Source: Pseudomonas nunensis (GTDB lineage Bacteria > Pseudomonadota > Gammaproteobacteria > Pseudomonadales > Pseudomonadaceae). From it: a stretch of DNA of 64,000 nucleotides. The stretch lies in contig NZ_CP101125.1 of NCBI RefSeq assembly GCF_024296925.1, forward strand, positions 4,590,501-4,654,500, read 5' to 3'. Numbering within the stretch: the first letter of the stretch is position 1; every line of letters starts with the position of its first letter. Below are positions 18,746 through 27,064 of this stretch, piece after piece. Under the pieces are notes generated by a model. That model was not told where the DNA came from and searched no databases. It saw only the letters and a list, made by a program, of their open reading frames with translations. Position numbers and translations under genes: made by a program.

Positions 18746-18878
18746 CAATATTGACATCGACTAACCCACCGCCTACCACTCGTCCTAAACCACCCCTCAC
18801 CTGTTATTTCTGACAGTAGCCGCCCCAACGCGGTCGGTATTTCATAAGCCATGCCCCCACCGAACCCACAGGTGCACC

Positions 18879-21290
18879 ATGGCCACTGAACAACCGAACG
18901 CTGAAATCCTGGTCAACTATCCGCCCATGATCCTCGGCGCCACCCAGCCGGTGTTCCCTGACCCGGCGGTGCCGCCGGGCGAGCCGGTGGTGGGGTTGCC
19001 GTTGTACATGTTCAGGTTGGTGCTCAATGAACAAGGCGTACTGGCGGGCGCCGTGAAAGTCGCAGTCGCCCCACCCCCGCGCGATGGCACCGGTGCTGAC
19101 AAAATCTCCATCGAACTCATACTCAACGGTGATTCACTGGAAAACCGGCCCATCCCAGACGCCGAGCGAGATGATCGCACGGAGTTCGACCTGTTCCAGG
19201 CATCGTTACGGGATGGCAGCAACAACAAAGTGGAATACAAAGTCCATCGCTACGGTGGCAATGTCGGCGACTCGATACCACTCTGGGTGCTCTACAGCGC
19301 CCATTTGCCCGGCGGCAATGACGTCCCCGGCAACGACGACCACCCTTACCTTCAAATCAGCCTGCCGCCCGAACTGGGCAACCCGGCATTCATCGGCAAG
19401 GACGACATCGATCAAGGGGTGAAACTCAGAATCACCTACCCGTTTTGCAAAAAGTACGACAAGGGCACTGTGGAAATGCGGCGCCCTCGCTTCGACATCG
19501 CGCTGCCACCCCCTGGGCCGGATTGCACGTACGAAGTCACCCTCACCCGCGAGATGTTCGAGCAGGCCGGGGGCAGTCATCCGGCGTTTCCGTTTTCCTA
19601 CACCATCGTCGATCAACTGAACAACGCGACGGATAAGTTTCGCTGGTCGGCCATCATCACGGCAGACGTGGACATGGACGTGGTGACGGTGCCGCTGCCG
19701 TTCTTCCGCGAAGACCTGGCCGACGGTTCAGACGACCCCACGAAGGTTGATCGCAAACTGCTCGAGGGTGGGCCGTTGTCGGTAGTGGTGATGCCCGAGG
19801 CGCCGAAATTCGAGGCGGGCGACCGGGTTGAAGGCCTCTACACCGGGAGCCCGTCCGGGGTGAGCGTGCCGTTCAGCGGCACCATCGGCAAAGACAGTTT
19901 TAACCGACTCGATCCCTGCGTGATGGAGATCCCGAACGACAGGGTTGTGCTCAACGACAACGTGAAGGCCGAGTATTCCCTGTTCAGAGCCGGCGTGAAA
20001 GTAGGCCGGTCGAGTGTCGCCGACGCGCTGGTAATCGATTCCACAACCGCCATTCCCTTGAACCCACCGACCTTAATGCCTCCAGCATCCAATCCGATTA
20101 ACGTGCTGGAGTACGATTTGGGCGTGACCGTGCGTGTGACGTTTGCCGGCAATCCCGGTGACCAGGCCCGACTGAAAGAGCTCAACCCCGCGCCGGGCGC
20201 CGGGCCGTTTCCGGTGCAGGACATCGTCGGCGGGCGGTCCGATTTCACCCTCAGCCAAGCGAATCTGGCAGCCCGCCAGAACAGTGTTATTGAGCTGACC
20301 TGGGAATTGATTCGCGGCGGGATGCCGGCCGGAGAGTCGGCGGCGTTGCGGTTGAGCGTGAACCGGATGATCGATGGCGACCCTCGGTTAACAACCCCCA
20401 CTGCTCCCCCCGGAAACATTACCTCTACGCTGGATTTGAGCAGTTTCACTGGCAATACCACCGCTCAGCTCAAGGCTTGGCGCGGGATTGCACTTGGACA
20501 ATCGCTTTGGCAGTCGTGCGAAGGTACCAACAGCAGTGGCGCGCCAGTCACGCTGCCCCTCTATCGGGGCGTGCCCATCGGCTCGGTGGGTGATCAGAGC
20601 GGTGTGGTGACGCGGGCGTTTCTGGAGCAGTTGGCGGATGGTTCGCAGATCAGGGTGTTGGCGGCGGTGAATTTTGATGGGGTGGCGAATGAAACGACGG
20701 CGGTGAAGTTTCCGCTGCGGACTTACCAAGTCAAGGTAGCCCCACCCTTTATTTTCAATACGTCACCAGTGACCCTGAGCGGCAGGTGCTACATCCTCCC
20801 CGGGAACCCAAATATTTTGCCTGTATTTGGTGCGGGAACTACAGTTCATCACCGTGCCAGCGGAGGCACAGCGCCTTACACGTATATCTCCAGTAATTCT
20901 GCCATTGCAGTTGTAAATACCGACGGGCTGGTAACGGTACGAAAAAACGGGCAGACAACAATCAGTGCACAAGACGACACCGGACAATCCAAAGCTTATA
21001 TCGTGACGGTAACGGGTGTGATGCAGTGCTATGGTTTGGGACGTGCCCAATGGGGAGCCGCCAACAACTCCGCGAATGGCTCAGGAGGTCGCTTGCCGAG
21101 CATTGCTGAAATACGCCAAGTACTCGCGCAGTATGAAAGCCGCTGGCCTATGGGCGCGGACTTTTACTGGTCATCAGAGCAAGTGAGTGGCAGGACGGAT
21201 CACTATGTTGTCCATATCCCCGGCGACGGCCAGGCAATCGGCCGCTGGGATGCAGGGACGGCATTAGCCTATGGCATCAAAGCCTACTGA
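18879..21290 (+). CDS. Large Ig-like-domain protein with C-terminal lectin-like module (copy A)
   Basis: 803-aa protein of unknown function. Residues 1 to ~615 form a module shared with the 1,345-aa protein of copy B; nucleotide identity is highest at 20340-20730. The module is beta-rich, with internal homologous segments (VVMPEAPKFEAGDRVEGLYT, IDSTTAIPLNPPTL, NPINVLEYDLGVTVRVTFAG). Residues ~640-712 look like a Big2 Ig-like domain (TVHHRASGGTAPYTY, NTDGLVTVRKNGQTTISAQD). Residues ~715-803 (CYGLGRAQWGAANN, LPSIAEIRQVL, DFYWSSEQ, YVVHIPGDG) resemble a C-type-lectin/DUF1566-like terminal domain. No signal peptide, membrane anchor or secretion motif is visible, so location is open. CAGGTGCACC precedes the ATG. 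The C-terminal module is more A+T-rich than the rest, suggesting separate acquisition. Confidence 0.85.
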   Translation: MATEQPNAEILVNYPPMILGATQPVFPDPAVPPGEPVVGLPLYMFRLVLNEQGVLAGAVKVAVAPPPRDGTGADKISIELILNGDSLENRPIPDAERDDRTEFDLFQASLRDGSNNKVEYKVHRYGGNVGDSIPLWVLYSAHLPGGNDVPGNDDHPYLQISLPPELGNPAFIGKDDIDQGVKLRITYPFCKKYDKGTVEMRRPRFDIALPPPGPDCTYEVTLTREMFEQAGGSHPAFPFSYTIVDQLNNATDKFRWSAIITADVDMDVVTVPLPFFREDLADGSDDPTKVDRKLLEGGPLSVVVMPEAPKFEAGDRVEGLYTGSPSGVSVPFSGTIGKDSFNRLDPCVMEIPNDRVVLNDNVKAEYSLFRAGVKVGRSSVADALVIDSTTAIPLNPPTLMPPASNPINVLEYDLGVTVRVTFAGNPGDQARLKELNPAPGAGPFPVQDIVGGRSDFTLSQANLAARQNSVIELTWELIRGGMPAGESAALRLSVNRMIDGDPRLTTPTAPPGNITSTLDLSSFTGNTTAQLKAWRGIALGQSLWQSCEGTNSSGAPVTLPLYRGVPIGSVGDQSGVVTRAFLEQLADGSQIRVLAAVNFDGVANETTAVKFPLRTYQVKVAPPFIFNTSPVTLSGRCYILPGNPNILPVFGAGTTVHHRASGGTAPYTYISSNSAIAVVNTDGLVTVRKNGQTTISAQDDTGQSKAYIVTVTGVMQCYGLGRAQWGAANNSANGSGGRLPSIAEIRQVLAQYESRWPMGADFYWSSEQVSGRTDHYVVHIPGDGQAIGRWDAGTALAYGIKAY

Positions 21291-21469
21291 ATGAAAAACC
21301 GGACAGGGGCGTATCCGCAGCCCCTTTACGAACAAACGAAAGCTGCGATCGTTTGATCGTATTTTTTAGACGACAGATTAAAAGATCGTCGCCTTTGGGT
21401 GCTCCGACAATGAGATCTGATGCCGGAATATACCTACACGCGAACCAGCCTTTTCAGGCCTTGCCCCGG

Positions 21470-21498
21470 TTGACTGCCCTGCCCTCACTCCCTATCCT
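21470..21498 (+). promoter_or_regulatory. Sigma-70-like promoter of copy A C4-like RNA/DUF3077 unit
   Basis: TTGACT (21470-21475) and TATCCT (21493-21498) are spaced by exactly 17 bases. A perfect 6-bp inverted repeat, TCACGA-CTCAT-TCGTGA (21507-21523), covers the expected start of transcription and could be an operator. Every element is repeated with the same spacing in copy B (26799-26852). Confidence 0.65.
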
Positions 21499-21567
21499 CC
21501 CGCCTGTCACGACTCATTCGTGATCGGGTTTGACGGCTCGGCGTTTACCAGGACCTTGTGCAGCGCT

Positions 21568-21644
21568 ATGGCAGCTGTGCGTGGGGCACTTTCGAGTGCG
21601 CCGGGTTCCTGGACCGGTCCGTCAACCTGCGTACAGTTGCCACC
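21568..21644 (+). ncRNA. C4-like antisense RNA element (copy A)
   Basis: A three-stem RNA can be drawn. P1 pairs GGCAGCTGTGCG (21570-21581) with CGTACAGTTGCC (21630-21641) using G-U pairs. P2 is GCACT-TTCG-AGTGC (21586-21599). P3 closes with GGTT (21604-21607) and AACC (21624-21627) around GGACCGGTCC. The loop side of P3 contains CCGTCAA (21619-21625), perfectly complementary to TTGACGG both upstream (21530-21536) and downstream (21653-21659), the latter close to the DUF3077 start. GTGGCGAC (21667-21674) can also pair with the P1 3' strand. This matches the architecture of the P1/P7 C4 antisense RNA. Copy B differs with pair-preserving changes in P1 and P2. Confidence 0.72.
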
Positions 21645-21695
21645 TGATTCGTTTGACGGCGATGACGTGGCGACTCCATTTTTCAGGAGATGCAC

Positions 21696-21980
21696 ATGAT
21701 CAACCCAACCACAAAATCCACCCCCTTCGCCCCCTGCGATCACATCGACCATCACCTCTTCGCCGTACAACCCGGCATTCCCCTCCTCGACGCCCTGGAA
21801 CACGCCTCGGTCTACCTCAGTTGCGCCGAAGCCCTCGCCCATCAAGCCCCTCACGCCACCCGCCCGGAACACATCGCGACGTTACGCTGGGCGAGCAAAC
21901 AAATGCTCGGCACTGCAAGTTCGCTGCTTCAGGCGTCCATCGACGGCATGCACGCGGCGCAAGCGGGAGGCGAGGCATGA
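21696..21980 (+). CDS. DUF3077-like small protein (copy A)
   Basis: 94-aa protein of unknown function resembling Pseudomonas DUF3077 proteins. The helical core LFAVQPGIPLLDALEHASVY and SCAEALAHQA is the recognisable region, followed by a helix ending SSLLQASIDGMHAA. I prefer the ATG at 21696, six bases after CAGGAG; an ATG at 21690 directly abuts it. It follows a C4-like RNA, which could hide this ribosome binding site. The stop overlaps the next ATG in ATGA form. It is about 93% identical by eye to copy B. Confidence 0.78.
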   Translation: MINPTTKSTPFAPCDHIDHHLFAVQPGIPLLDALEHASVYLSCAEALAHQAPHATRPEHIATLRWASKQMLGTASSLLQASIDGMHAAQAGGEA

Positions 21981-22165
21981 ATGCGCACATGCCGATGACC
22001 AACAACAAGTACGACATTCCGGTGTTGCTGGTGGCTACGCAAGCGCCGTTGGAGGTGTTGCATAGCAATGCCGCGACGCGGTTTCTGGCGGGGACGCAGA
22101 TGTCTGGATATCACCCAGGCCAAGGGCGCGGATGTGCAGCAACTGGCGCACACGGTGTTTGCTAA
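21977..22165 (+). pseudogene. Small ORF overlapping DUF3077 gene, frameshifted and 3'-altered (copy A)
   Basis: Starts at the ATG inside the DUF3077 stop (ATGA, 21977-21980) and begins MNAHMPMTNNKYDIPVLLVA. After the QAPLEVLHSNAATRFLAGTQ segment the original reading seems to move to another frame (LDITQAKGADVQQLA), because copy B continues in that frame to LLRDGCDVMDVLGRQIRARV. Here the 3' part is also lost and the sequence runs into a family 2 palindrome, so the gene is probably broken. The in-frame product would be 62 aa. Both copies share the same frameshift point, so a programmed shift cannot be excluded. Confidence 0.5.
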
Positions 22166-22188
22166 AGGTGTGAAAGACACCAATCCCT

Positions 22189-22275
22189 GTGGGAGTGAGC
22201 CTGCTCGCGAATGGCCGTTTCAGCCACATTGATGTTGCCTGACACACCGCTTTCGCGAGCAGGCTCGCTCCCACA
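22189..22275. repeat. Extragenic inverted repeat, family 2
   Basis: Arms GTGGGAGTGAGCCTGCTCGCGA and TTTCGCGAGCAGGCTCGCTCCCAC (ending 22275) enclose a short imperfect inner palindrome. The same element with the same left flank (GTGTGAAAGACACCAATCCCT) follows copy B at 27697. Confidence 0.85.
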
Positions 22276-22320
22276 TTGGGTCCCGGGTGCACTCGATATT
22301 TGCATCATCTTCGATCCCCT

Positions 22321-22407
22321 GTGGGAGCGAGCTTGCTCGCGATGGCGCAGTGTCAGTCAACATCAATGTGACTGACACGACCCCTTCGCGAGCAAGCCCG
22401 CTCCCAC
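22321..22407. repeat. Extragenic inverted repeat, family 2, with perfect inner stem
   Basis: Outer arms GTGGGAGCGAGCTTGCTCGCGA and its complement are joined by a perfect inner stem GTGTCAGTCA / TGACTGACAC (22350-22378). It corresponds to the element at 27831-27917 after copy B. Together with 22189-22275 it fills most of the 416-base gap before the copy B large gene. Confidence 0.85.
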
Positions 22408-22581
22408 AGGTTTTGAGTTCGACTCAAGATTTTCAAACAGCGACAGATCCATAAATCCGCCCCCATCAGCCGCACCTACCATTCGTCCTAAACCCCCACC
22501 CACCTGTAATTTCTGACAGTAGCCGCCCCGTCACCTTCGGTATTTCATAAGCCATGCCCCCACCGAATCTGCAGGTGCACC

Positions 22582-25500
22582 ATGGCCACTGATCAACCGA
22601 ACGCTGACATCCAGCTCAACTACCCGCCCATAATCCTCGGAGCCACCGAGGACGTGATTCCCGACCCGCTGGTGCCGCAACCGGTGCGGGGGTTGCCGCT
22701 GTCGCTGTTCAGAATGGTGTTCAATCAGAAACTGGGTGTGCTGGCTAACGCGGTAACCGTCCTGGTGCCCCCACCGGCTCGTGAAGGCACCGGCAACGAC
22801 CCCATTTCCATCGGCCTCGTGCTCAATGGTAATCCGTTGGAAGAGGAGCAAATACCGGACGACGATCGAGACAAAACCACCTCGTTCTATCTGTTTGAAT
22901 CGACGTTGCGGGATGGCAGCAACAACAAGCTGGAATACAAAGTCCGTCGTCCCACCGGCAATGTGGGCGACTCGACCCCGTTGTACCTGCTCTACCGATC
23001 CCACTTGCCCGGTGGCAACAGCGTACCCGGCGACGACGATCACCCCTATCTGGACATCAGCCTGCCCGCAGAACTGGGCGACCCCGCCATGATCGGCAAG
23101 GATGAGATGGACGCTGGCGTTCCCCTGACCGTGTTCTACCCGTTCATGTATGACTACGATGTTATTCATTACAAGCTTCAAAGCGAACGCTTTACCTACA
23201 TAGTGCAGCCCCGCGAGGCTGGCAGCCCCGTGGTCATCCCCCTCACCCGAGCGATGTTCGAGTTGGCCGGCAACAGCGCGAATTTTGAGATTTCCTACAC
23301 CGTCATCAGCCAATTGAACAACCCCACAGACAAACGGCGCGAGTCGAAAACGCTCTTGGCGGAGGTGGACAAGGACCTGCACTTTTTCGCTAAGCCGATC
23401 CTGCGTGAGGTGCAGTCCGAAAGTGGCGATAACCCTGCGATCATCAATCGCGGAAAACTCGCGGGCAACCCACTGCTGGCAGTGGTGGTGCCCTCGGCGC
23501 CCAAATTCAAGCCAGGTGACACCGTTGAGGGGCGCTATACCGCGACACCATCCGGCACTAACCAGCCGTTCACCGGTACCATTGAAGAAGACGGCTTCGG
23601 CGGATTCAAACCGTGCATCATGTACATCCCGAACGACAAAGTGGTGGCAAACGATGACGTCGTGGCGACCTATTCACTGCTCAGAGGCGGCACCGTCGTA
23701 GGCAAGTCGGACAAAGCCGAAGCGCATGTGAAGGGCGAAGATTCGATCGCCTTGGACCCACCGACGCTAAAGTCTCCGGCAACCAACCCGATTAACGTGC
23801 TGGAGTACGATTTGGGCGTGACCGTGCAGGTAACGTTTGCCGGCAACCCCGGTGACCAGGCCCGACTGAAAGAACTCAACCCCGCACCGGGCGCCGTGCC
23901 GTTTCCCACGCAGGACATCATCGCAGGGCAATCGGATTTCAACCTCAACCAGACGTATCTGGCGGTGCGCCAGAACAGTGTTATCGAACTGACCTGGGAA
24001 CTGATTCGCGGCGGGGTGAGAGCCGGAGAGTCAGCAGCCTTGCGGCTGAACGTGAACCGGATGATCGATGGCGACCCTCGGTTAACGACCCCCACTGCTC
24101 CCCCCGGAAACATTACCTCTACGCTGGATCTGAGCAGTTTCACTGGCAATACCACCGCTCAGCTCAAGGCTTGGCGCGGGATTGCACTTGGACAATCGCT
24201 TTGGCAGTCGTGCGAAGGTACCAACAGCAGTGGCGCCCCGGTCACGTTGCCCATCTACCAAGGGCTGCCCATTGGCTCGGTGGGTGATCAGAGCAGTGTC
24301 GTGACGCGGGCGTTTCTGGAGCAGTTGGCGGATGGTTCGCAGATCAGGGTGTTGGCGGCGGTGAATTTTGATGGGGTGGCGAATGAAACGACGGCGGTGA
24401 AGTTTCCGGTGCGGACTTATACGGTCAAGGCTGTTGCGTTGGAGAACCCAATCATTACCTCGGTGAAAGGTTCACCAAGCAACGTCGAAATTCCCAATGA
24501 CGGCACCACCGTCGAAACCAGCGTCATCCTCACCGGCACCGCCAGCAAAAGTCAGAAGGTGCAGATCCTCGACGGGACCACCTCCAAAGGGGAAGCCACG
24601 GCCAATGCAACCACCGGCATCTGGACCCTGACGGTGTCGTCGTTGACCGTGGCGGCGCACAGTTTTACTGCGAAAGCCTTGTATGGCAGCGGCGCCACTT
24701 CGGCGGCGCGGATGTTGACCGTCACCGCCGTGGTCACGCCCACCATCACCTCGGTGAAAGGCTCGCCCAGCGGGGTCGAGATTCCCGACAATACCACTAC
24801 TGTCGAAACCACCGTTACCCTGACCGGTACCGCCAGCAAAGGTCAACAAGTCGAAATTTTTGACGGTTCCGGTTCAAGCGCGGTTTCCAAAGGAACCGTG
24901 ACGGCTAATGCCACCACAGGGGTTTGGGAACTCCGAAACATCCCCGTAGGACAAGGCGCACACCGCTTGTATGCGCAGTCGAAATATCACAGCACTCCAA
25001 TCTATTCCAACGTACGTAACTTGACCGTAACGGCGTCGAGCGCGCCTACCATCACCTCGGTCAAAGGTTCACCAAGCAACGTCGAGATTCCCAATGACGG
25101 CACCACCGTCGAAACCAGCGTCATCCTCACCGGCACCGCCAGCAAAGGTCAGAAGGTGCAGATCCTCGACGGGACCACCTCCAAAGGGGAAGCCACGGCC
25201 AATGCAACCACCGGCATCTGGACCCTGACGGTGTCGTCGTTGACCGTGGCGGCGCACAGTTTTACCGCAAAAGCCTTGTATGGCAGCGGCGCCACGTCAG
25301 CGGCGCGGACCTTGACCGTAACCGCCGTTGTGGTGCCCACCCTCACCTCCGTGAAGGGTTCGCCGAGTGGCGTGGAGATTCCCGACAATACCACTACTGT
25401 CGAAACCACCGTCACCCTGACCGGCACCGCCAGCCGGGGTCAGACGGTTGAAGTTTTCGACGGCTTCGATTCAAGCGCAGTGTCCAAAGGAACCGCAACG

Positions 25501-26619
25501 GCGAATGCCACCACCGGGATCTGGACACTGAACATCCCCGTCGTGGCAGGCGCACATCGCTTCGCTGCGCAATCGAAGTATCACAGCGCCCCTACCTACT
25601 CAAATGTGCGGCTCTTGACGGTGGTGGCCGTGGTTGCCCCGACCATCACCTCGGTCCGGGACTCCAAAGGCGAACTCGATAACCCTGGCACCACCGTCGA
25701 AACCAGCGTCACACTGAGCGGCAAAGCCAGCGCCAAAATGACGCTGCAGTTGTACGACGGTGCCACCGCCATCGGGGAAGTTATCACCGTTACCGACAGT
25801 GGTGACTGGAATACGACCCTGACCGGGTTAAGCATCAACACCACTTACAGCATCAAGGCCCGAGCGTTGTACGGTGCAGGGCAAGAGTCCGAAGTGAGAA
25901 CCTTTAGCGTCGTGACGCTCGCTAAACCTAGCATTCTCTCGGTTCGTAATCGCAGGAATTACGAGATCCCAGATGGTGGCACCACAACCGCTCCTAACCT
26001 CACAATCAGCGGTAAAGCAGAGCCAGAACAATACGTCGATATTTTGCGAGATGGCCAACCTATGAGTACGGCAAAGGCCAATATTAGCGGTGACTGGGAG
26101 CTTCCTTCGATGCTGGTAAATTTAGGCACCTATAACTTAACGGCCAGAGGAAATTACGGCGATAGGCCCGTATCCCCCCCTCAGCGCTTCAGTGTTTTAA
26201 AAGGTACAGATTTTGATGACATCAATGCTCAAAACTTCTCAGCTGGAGGGGGAGGTATAAATTTACCTTCTATGATCATTGAGAATCACGTCGGTGGGTC
26301 TTCGATACGCAAATCAACCAGACCGACAATTGGAGATTTTAAGGAGCACATACTAAGAATCGGCACCACTAATGGCACAAGCAAATCACTTGAAATAGGC
26401 TTTTACACCCCATGCCTAAAAGTGTCTTTTACATATGCCGCCGACGCAGCAAATCAATGCAAAGTGCAGATACACACCACTAAAAACAACTTGGCACCGA
26501 TAAATATCAATGCCACATCTCCGACACGACTGGAGTTCAGCAACAATGACTACATAACAAGAATATCTTTCTATACCGGATTTTCAGCAATAGAAGTAGA
26601 CAACATCATCGAGGACTAG
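22582..26619 (+). CDS. Very large Ig-like repeat protein (copy B)
   Basis: 1,345-aa protein of unknown function. Residues 1 to ~615 match the copy A protein. From ~623 to ~1,205 come six Ig-like repeats of about 93-100 residues, each starting ITSVKGSP or similar with TTVETSVTLTGTAS and a closing beta-rich segment. Repeats 1-2 and 3-4 are a near-identical 199-residue duplication. The last ~140 residues (VGGSSIRKSTRPTIGDFKEH, EIGFYTPCLKVSFTYAADA) are unrelated to copy A and coded in strikingly A+T-rich DNA. No signal peptide, LPxTG, RTX or autotransporter barrel is visible. The start context (GCAGGTGCACC-ATG) and about 100 bases upstream are conserved with copy A. A surface or secreted adhesive role is plausible but unproven. 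Confidence 0.85.
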   Translation: MATDQPNADIQLNYPPIILGATEDVIPDPLVPQPVRGLPLSLFRMVFNQKLGVLANAVTVLVPPPAREGTGNDPISIGLVLNGNPLEEEQIPDDDRDKTTSFYLFESTLRDGSNNKLEYKVRRPTGNVGDSTPLYLLYRSHLPGGNSVPGDDDHPYLDISLPAELGDPAMIGKDEMDAGVPLTVFYPFMYDYDVIHYKLQSERFTYIVQPREAGSPVVIPLTRAMFELAGNSANFEISYTVISQLNNPTDKRRESKTLLAEVDKDLHFFAKPILREVQSESGDNPAIINRGKLAGNPLLAVVVPSAPKFKPGDTVEGRYTATPSGTNQPFTGTIEEDGFGGFKPCIMYIPNDKVVANDDVVATYSLLRGGTVVGKSDKAEAHVKGEDSIALDPPTLKSPATNPINVLEYDLGVTVQVTFAGNPGDQARLKELNPAPGAVPFPTQDIIAGQSDFNLNQTYLAVRQNSVIELTWELIRGGVRAGESAALRLNVNRMIDGDPRLTTPTAPPGNITSTLDLSSFTGNTTAQLKAWRGIALGQSLWQSCEGTNSSGAPVTLPIYQGLPIGSVGDQSSVVTRAFLEQLADGSQIRVLAAVNFDGVANETTAVKFPVRTYTVKAVALENPIITSVKGSPSNVEIPNDGTTVETSVILTGTASKSQKVQILDGTTSKGEATANATTGIWTLTVSSLTVAAHSFTAKALYGSGATSAARMLTVTAVVTPTITSVKGSPSGVEIPDNTTTVETTVTLTGTASKGQQVEIFDGSGSSAVSKGTVTANATTGVWELRNIPVGQGAHRLYAQSKYHSTPIYSNVRNLTVTASSAPTITSVKGSPSNVEIPNDGTTVETSVILTGTASKGQKVQILDGTTSKGEATANATTGIWTLTVSSLTVAAHSFTAKALYGSGATSAARTLTVTAVVVPTLTSVKGSPSGVEIPDNTTTVETTVTLTGTASRGQTVEVFDGFDSSAVSKGTATANATTGIWTLNIPVVAGAHRFAAQSKYHSAPTYSNVRLLTVVAVVAPTITSVRDSKGELDNPGTTVETSVTLSGKASAKMTLQLYDGATAIGEVITVTDSGDWNTTLTGLSINTTYSIKARALYGAGQESEVRTFSVVTLAKPSILSVRNRRNYEIPDGGTTTAPNLTISGKAEPEQYVDILRDGQPMSTAKANISGDWELPSMLVNLGTYNLTARGNYGDRPVSPPQRFSVLKGTDFDDINAQNFSAGGGGINLPSMIIENHVGGSSIRKSTRPTIGDFKEHILRIGTTNGTSKSLEIGFYTPCLKVSFTYAADAANQCKVQIHTTKNNLAPININATSPTRLEFSNNDYITRISFYTGFSAIEVDNIIED
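24451..25644 (+). repeat. 597-bp tandem direct repeat within copy B large gene
   Basis: Two copies, 24451-25047 and 25048-25644, are offset by exactly 597 bases (199 codons), checked at two points (TTCACCAAGC at 24471/25068 and the repeat-2/repeat-4 boundary). The first half is almost identical; the second half has diverged more. Each copy encodes two Ig-like repeats, so the expansion unit is a domain pair. Confidence 0.88.
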
Positions 26620-26798
26620 AATAAAAACAACCAATATCAATCATACATAAAGAAAGCGTATATATTTCGAATTGTAAAATATAAATACTTTCTGACAGTA
26701 TGAATTGGCGAGCAAAGCCCATCCAAAAAAGGGGCTGCAAATAGTGCAGTAGCTGAATATGACTACGCGCAAACCAGCCATTTCTGGTCCTGCGTCGG

Positions 26799-26827
26799 TT
26801 GACTGCCCTGCCCTCTCTCCCTATCCT
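26799..26827 (+). promoter_or_regulatory. Sigma-70-like promoter of copy B C4-like RNA/DUF3077 unit
   Basis: TTGACT (26799-26804) and TATCCT (26822-26827) with a 17-base spacer, followed by the TCACGA-CTCAT-TCGTGA inverted repeat (26836-26852). It is the same layout as copy A; the spacer differs by one base. Confidence 0.65.
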
Positions 26828-26930
26828 CGCGCCTGTCACGACTCATTCGTGATCGGGTTTGACGGCTCGGCTGTATTCACGACGCGCATAGCCTTTCTTT
26901 GCTCGAGCACCTCCGTGCCCGTTCATTGCT

Positions 26931-27008
26931 TATGGCGACTGTGCGTGGGGCATCTTCGGGTGCGCCGGGTTCGTGAGACCGGTCCGTCAACCTGCGCACA
27001 GTTGCCAC
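26931..27008 (+). ncRNA. C4-like antisense RNA element (copy B)
   Basis: The same fold as copy A: P1 pairs GGCGACTGTGCG (26934-26945) with CGCACAGTTGCC (26995-27006); P2 is GCATC-TTCG-GGTGC; P3 again closes with GGTT and AACC. Differences from copy A keep the pairs (P1 gains a G-C in place of G-U; P2 ACT/AGT becomes ATC/GGT). CCGTCAA (26984-26990) complements TTGACGG upstream (26859-26865) and downstream (27017-27023). GTGGCAGCT (27030-27038) just before the DUF3077 ribosome binding site can pair with the P1 3' strand AGTTGCCAC. Confidence 0.72.
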
Positions 27009-27064
27009 CCATTCGTTTGACGGCGATTCGTGGCAGCTCCTTTGAAACTCACGGAGCTACAAGA

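Noticed and set aside
24451..25644. Regular repeats considered as CRISPR-like
   Set aside because: They are long in-frame protein-domain repeats, not short repeats with unique spacers.
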